Shown: positions 33,011-35,309 of the stretch, piece by piece
Position numbering within the stretch: position 1 is the stretch's first letter
Layout: each line of letters starts with the position of its first letter
NCBI GenBank assembly: GCA_015207155.1
Contig: JADEXK010000062.1
Location: 1-35,309 of the forward strand
DNA length: 35,309 bases
DNA from: Nostocales cyanobacterium LEGE 11386
GTDB lineage: Bacteria; Cyanobacteriota; Cyanobacteriia; Cyanobacteriales; Nostocaceae
Direction of reading: 5' to 3'
Program-made: the position numbers and the translations under genes
Notes under the pieces: generated by a model
The model's database searches: none
Seen by the model: the letters and a program-made list of their open reading frames with translations, nothing else
Told to the model about the DNA's origin: nothing

Positions 33011-33379
33011 TTACTCAGCCTTATTATCTGTTGGACAAGTTTTTGCATGTCTTGTCATTTCAACATACTTGACTCCCCAAGCTTCCAGAGACAGCAAAGT
33101 TGGCTTTAGCAACCTACCTAAATTTGTTAATGAGTATTCAACTTTTGGCGGAATCTCTGGATAAATCTTTCGACTAATGACACCATCATTTTCTAATTCC
33201 CGCAACTGCCTTGTCAAAATTCGGTGCGATAGCTCTGGAAATGCGCGTTTCAGTTCATTAAATCGCTTTGGTTCATCTAATAAATGGTAGAGAATAACGC
33301 CTTTCCATTTATCGGCAATGACTTCCAGAGCAGCCTCTATGTAGCAACCGTATGCCCCATCGTAAGACACATGTCTCAT
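33011..33379 (-). CDS. HxlR-family transcriptional regulator
   Basis: 122 residues with a winged-helix fold. GCYIEAALEVIADKWKGVILYHLLDEPKRFNEL, then LSHRILTRQLRELENDGVISRK, is the typical HxlR core. The Cys before the first helix (C12) is the position used for redox or electrophile sensing in HypR/YodB-type members. It is divergent from the SDR gene at 33504 with a palindrome between them, so it most likely represses that gene and itself, released by a reactive compound. Confidence 0.93.
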   Translation of the reverse strand: MRHVSYDGAYGCYIEAALEVIADKWKGVILYHLLDEPKRFNELKRAFPELSHRILTRQLRELENDGVISRKIYPEIPPKVEYSLTNLGRLLKPTLLSLEAWGVKYVEMTRHAKTCPTDNKAE

Positions 33380-33406
33380 CTAGACTCCTTTGAGATTGCA
33401 GAATTG

Positions 33407-33422
33407 GTAACACATGTGTTAC
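33407..33422. promoter_or_regulatory. Palindromic operator for the HxlR regulator
   Basis: A perfect 16-base palindrome GTAACACATGTGTTAC, 28 bases before the HxlR start and 82 before the SDR start. It lies in the shared divergent promoter region, which is where HxlR/DUF24 regulators bind. Confidence 0.62.
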
Positions 33423-33503
33423 TAAGTCACAAAAATGTACGTTCTTACGAAATTCTAAGCAATTTTGCATAATCAGATTGCAGTTTCATTAACGAATATG
33501 TAA

Positions 33504-34400
33504 ATGAAGATTTTTGTGACTGGAGCCTCTGGTTATATCGGCGGTTCGATTGCTACTGCCTTAGTGTCTGCTGGATATGAGGTAACGGGTTTATGCAGGT
33601 CAACAGACAAGGCGGAGTTGCTCAAGCAAAAAGGCATCAAACCCGTTCTGGGAATGTTGAGTGACGAAAAACTTCTTTTTCAAGTCGCTCGTTCAGCAGA
33701 TGCTGTCGTTAATGCCGCAGATGCCGATAATCCGTTTGTTGTAGAGGTACTAATTCGTGCTCTCGGAGGTTCGGGCAAGAAACTAATTCATACCAGTGGA
33801 TCGAGCATTGTTGGAGATCGTGCGGCTGGCGAATCTAGCGATCAGATTTTTCATGAGGATATTCCACGTCCGATTCGCTTTGAGAAGATTGGGCGAGTCG
33901 CAGTCGATACGCGAGTCATTCAAGGATTTGTTCAAGGAGTACATTCCGTAGTGATGTGCCCTTGTCTGATTTATGGACATGGTATAGGATTACATTCTCA
34001 CAGCATTCAGATTCCTCGAATGATAGAGATCGCCAAGAAGCACCAAACGGCTCGATACATCGGTAGAGGAGAAAATATTTGGTCAACCATCCATATCGAA
34101 GATGTAGTGAGCGCCTATTTACTGGCTCTCGAAAAAGCTCCTGGCGGCTCATTTTTCTTCCTCGAAAATGGTGAGTCCAGTTTCAAAGAAATAGCTGAAA
34201 CTATCCATCAACAACTGGGTTTTGAGGGAACTGTACAAAGTTGGACAGTGGAAGAAGCCGTTAAAGAATGGGGACAGGAAGGTGCTCACTTTGCTTTCGG
34301 CTCAAATAGTCGCATTCGTTCCAGTAAAGCCAGAAGTCTTTTAGGGTGGATACCTAATCATCCGTCGGTAATTGATTGGCTGAAGAAGACCAGCTTGTAA
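33504..34400 (+). CDS. Atypical NAD(P)-binding SDR/epimerase-like protein
   Basis: A 298-residue extended SDR. The nucleotide motif is TGASGYIGG (G7-x2-G10-x2-G13), followed by an Arg at the end of strand 2 (LCRSTDKAE). Later elements are LIHTSGSSIVGD, VMCPCLIYGHG and WSTIHIEDVVSAYLLALE. The usual catalytic Y-x3-K is not seen, because the expected place reads RFEKIGRVAVDT, so it is an atypical SDR as in stress-linked NAD-binding proteins. It is controlled in all likelihood by the divergent HxlR regulator. The substrate is unknown. Confidence 0.9.
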   Translation: MKIFVTGASGYIGGSIATALVSAGYEVTGLCRSTDKAELLKQKGIKPVLGMLSDEKLLFQVARSADAVVNAADADNPFVVEVLIRALGGSGKKLIHTSGSSIVGDRAAGESSDQIFHEDIPRPIRFEKIGRVAVDTRVIQGFVQGVHSVVMCPCLIYGHGIGLHSHSIQIPRMIEIAKKHQTARYIGRGENIWSTIHIEDVVSAYLLALEKAPGGSFFFLENGESSFKEIAETIHQQLGFEGTVQSWTVEEAVKEWGQEGAHFAFGSNSRIRSSKARSLLGWIPNHPSVIDWLKKTSL

Positions 34401-34451
34401 GATTGTACTGCCTGATTTGATCTTGAGCACCAACAAAAAATCTTTAGCTCA

Positions 34452-34487
34452 ACTGTTGACTAAACCTCAATTCCAGGTGTCAACAGT
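34452..34487. terminator. Weak hairpin after the SDR gene
   Basis: ACTGTTGAC (34452-34460) pairs with GTCAACAGT (34479-34487), nine perfect pairs with an 18-base loop and no T-tract. It lies 52 bases after the SDR stop. It could help end transcription or be an operator for the Uma2 gene. Confidence 0.35.
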
Positions 34488-34556
34488 AGTCGAAAGGCTG
34501 TCCCTAATCACCTAGATTAGAGATAATATTTTTATCATCAGCAATTCTCCAAAGCC

Positions 34557-35177
34557 ATGACTCAAGCATTACCCAAAGTAGTTACCTTCGAGGAGTTTGT
34601 CAATTGGCTACCTGAAAATACCGGGGTACGTTACGAACTACATCATGGGAACATTATTGAAATGGCACAACCAGTAGGGGAACATGAAGAAATTAAAGGA
34701 TTTTTGACGATCAAGCTTAGTGCTGCAATTGACCGATTAGACCTTCCCTACTTTATTCCTAACCAAGCTATAGTTAGACCTCATGGCAAAGATTGTGGTT
34801 ATTTCCCAGATGTGTTACTGCTAAACCGTGCAAATTTGGTCAACGAAAAATTATGGAAAAAACAATCTACTCTCAGTTTAGGTGAATCAATACCTTTGGT
34901 GATGGAAATTGTCTCAACTAACTGGCGCGACGATTACCACTTGAAATATGCTGATTATGAGGAAATGGGCATCCCCGAATATTGGATTGTAGACTATGCG
35001 GCATTGGGTGGACGTAATTTTATTGGCAACCCTAAACAACCGACAATCTGTGTTTGTTATTTGGTGGATGGAGAATATCAGATAAGTAAGTTTCAAGAAG
35101 GCGATTACATTGTGTCCCCCACTTTTCCCGAATTAAATCTCACTACAAACCAGATTTTTCAAGCTGGTGTAGTATAA
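34557..35177 (+). CDS. Uma2-family (DUF820) putative endonuclease
   Basis: 206 residues. The family features are all there: TFEEFVNWLPENTGVRYELHHGNIIEM at the start, GYFPDVLLLNRANL, then LVMEIVSTNWRDDYHLKYADYEEMGIPEYWIVD. The PD...(D/E)xK nuclease-like core uses the D of FPDVLLL, the E of MEIVST and the K of YHLKY. The family is hugely expanded in cyanobacteria and its function is not known with certainty. The single gene has no obvious partner here. Confidence 0.93.
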   Translation: MTQALPKVVTFEEFVNWLPENTGVRYELHHGNIIEMAQPVGEHEEIKGFLTIKLSAAIDRLDLPYFIPNQAIVRPHGKDCGYFPDVLLLNRANLVNEKLWKKQSTLSLGESIPLVMEIVSTNWRDDYHLKYADYEEMGIPEYWIVDYAALGGRNFIGNPKQPTICVCYLVDGEYQISKFQEGDYIVSPTFPELNLTTNQIFQAGVV

Positions 35178-35253
35178 GTAAGACGAGGTGAAAAAACCAA
35201 ACTGTGTAAAGATAAGTAAAAACGTAAAATGTGTCTACAAAGGTAACAGGGAT

Positions 35254-35309
35254 ATGGGCAGCCGTTTAAGGGTATTTCTGACTAGAGAGCAAGATAGAAC
35301 CCTTTTGAA
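35254..35309 (+). CDS. Start of a putative IS630-type transposase (runs off window)
   Basis: 18 codons from ATG 35254, MGSRLRVFLTREQDRTLL, match the N-terminus of common cyanobacterial IS630-like transposases with a helix-turn-helix start, as I remember them. The body lies beyond the right edge. The inverted repeat cannot be identified from what is visible. Confidence 0.5.
   Translation, partial: MGSRLRVFLTREQDRTLL

Overview
The window reads as chromosomal DNA of a filamentous, heterocystous-type cyanobacterium (Nostoc/Anabaena/Calothrix-like). The evidence is repeated HIP1 octamers (GCGATCGC), short tandem heptamer/octamer repeats between genes, the cyanobacterial forms of speA, pheT, the UPF0016 Mn exporter and the stand-alone DUF39 protein, and a dense load of IS and MITE-like elements. 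No rRNA, tRNA or CRISPR array was seen.

Layout. (1) 1-3230: the 5' part of an IS5-family (IS903-group) element cuts a small gene. After it come a DUF6888/DUF6887 pair on the minus strand, a Cro/C1-type regulator behind a block of repeated operator-like sites, and a tightly coupled string of five accessory ORFs, one of them with antirepressor-like features. (2) 3489-16643: eleven mostly co-directional genes for arginine decarboxylase, DMT exporter, Rieske oxygenase, TetR regulator, thioredoxin-fold protein, membrane di-iron desaturase, dihydroorotase-type amidohydrolase, an ectoine-synthase (EctC) homologue, MATE exporter and TauE/SafE permease, closed by a convergent alpha/beta hydrolase (16757-17623). 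This looks like a small-molecule or compatible-solute island. Its central oddity is an EctC with its full active-site set but no ectA or ectB in the window. (3) 17624-19089: several MITE-like inverted-repeat elements and gene fragments, including a PAP/fibrillin gene cut after its first third. (4) 19140-20250: a ParA/small-partner partition locus with centromere-like repeats. (5) 20803-24692: response regulator, DoxX, then nested damage: an ABC-2 permease cut by an IS1182-family element that is itself cut by an intact IS903-group element. (6) 24800-31956: core-type genes: a Mn exporter behind a probable yybP-ykoY riboswitch, a TPR protein, a conserved basic protein, DUF39 and pheT. (7) 32029-35309: a MITE with a perfect 10-bp target duplication, a BrnT toxin pair, divergent HxlR/SDR genes around a palindrome, a Uma2 nuclease, and the start of another transposase.

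The two IS903-group copies (1-167 and 23623-24692) are identical over the 167 bp that can be compared. They lie in opposite orientation with their left ends facing inward, so they bracket the whole accessory stretch of about 23.5 kb. This fits an invertible or mobilised island, although the flanks that can be seen carry no matching target duplication.

All functions are inferred from sequence by eye. Family assignments rest on remembered motifs, not on database searches.
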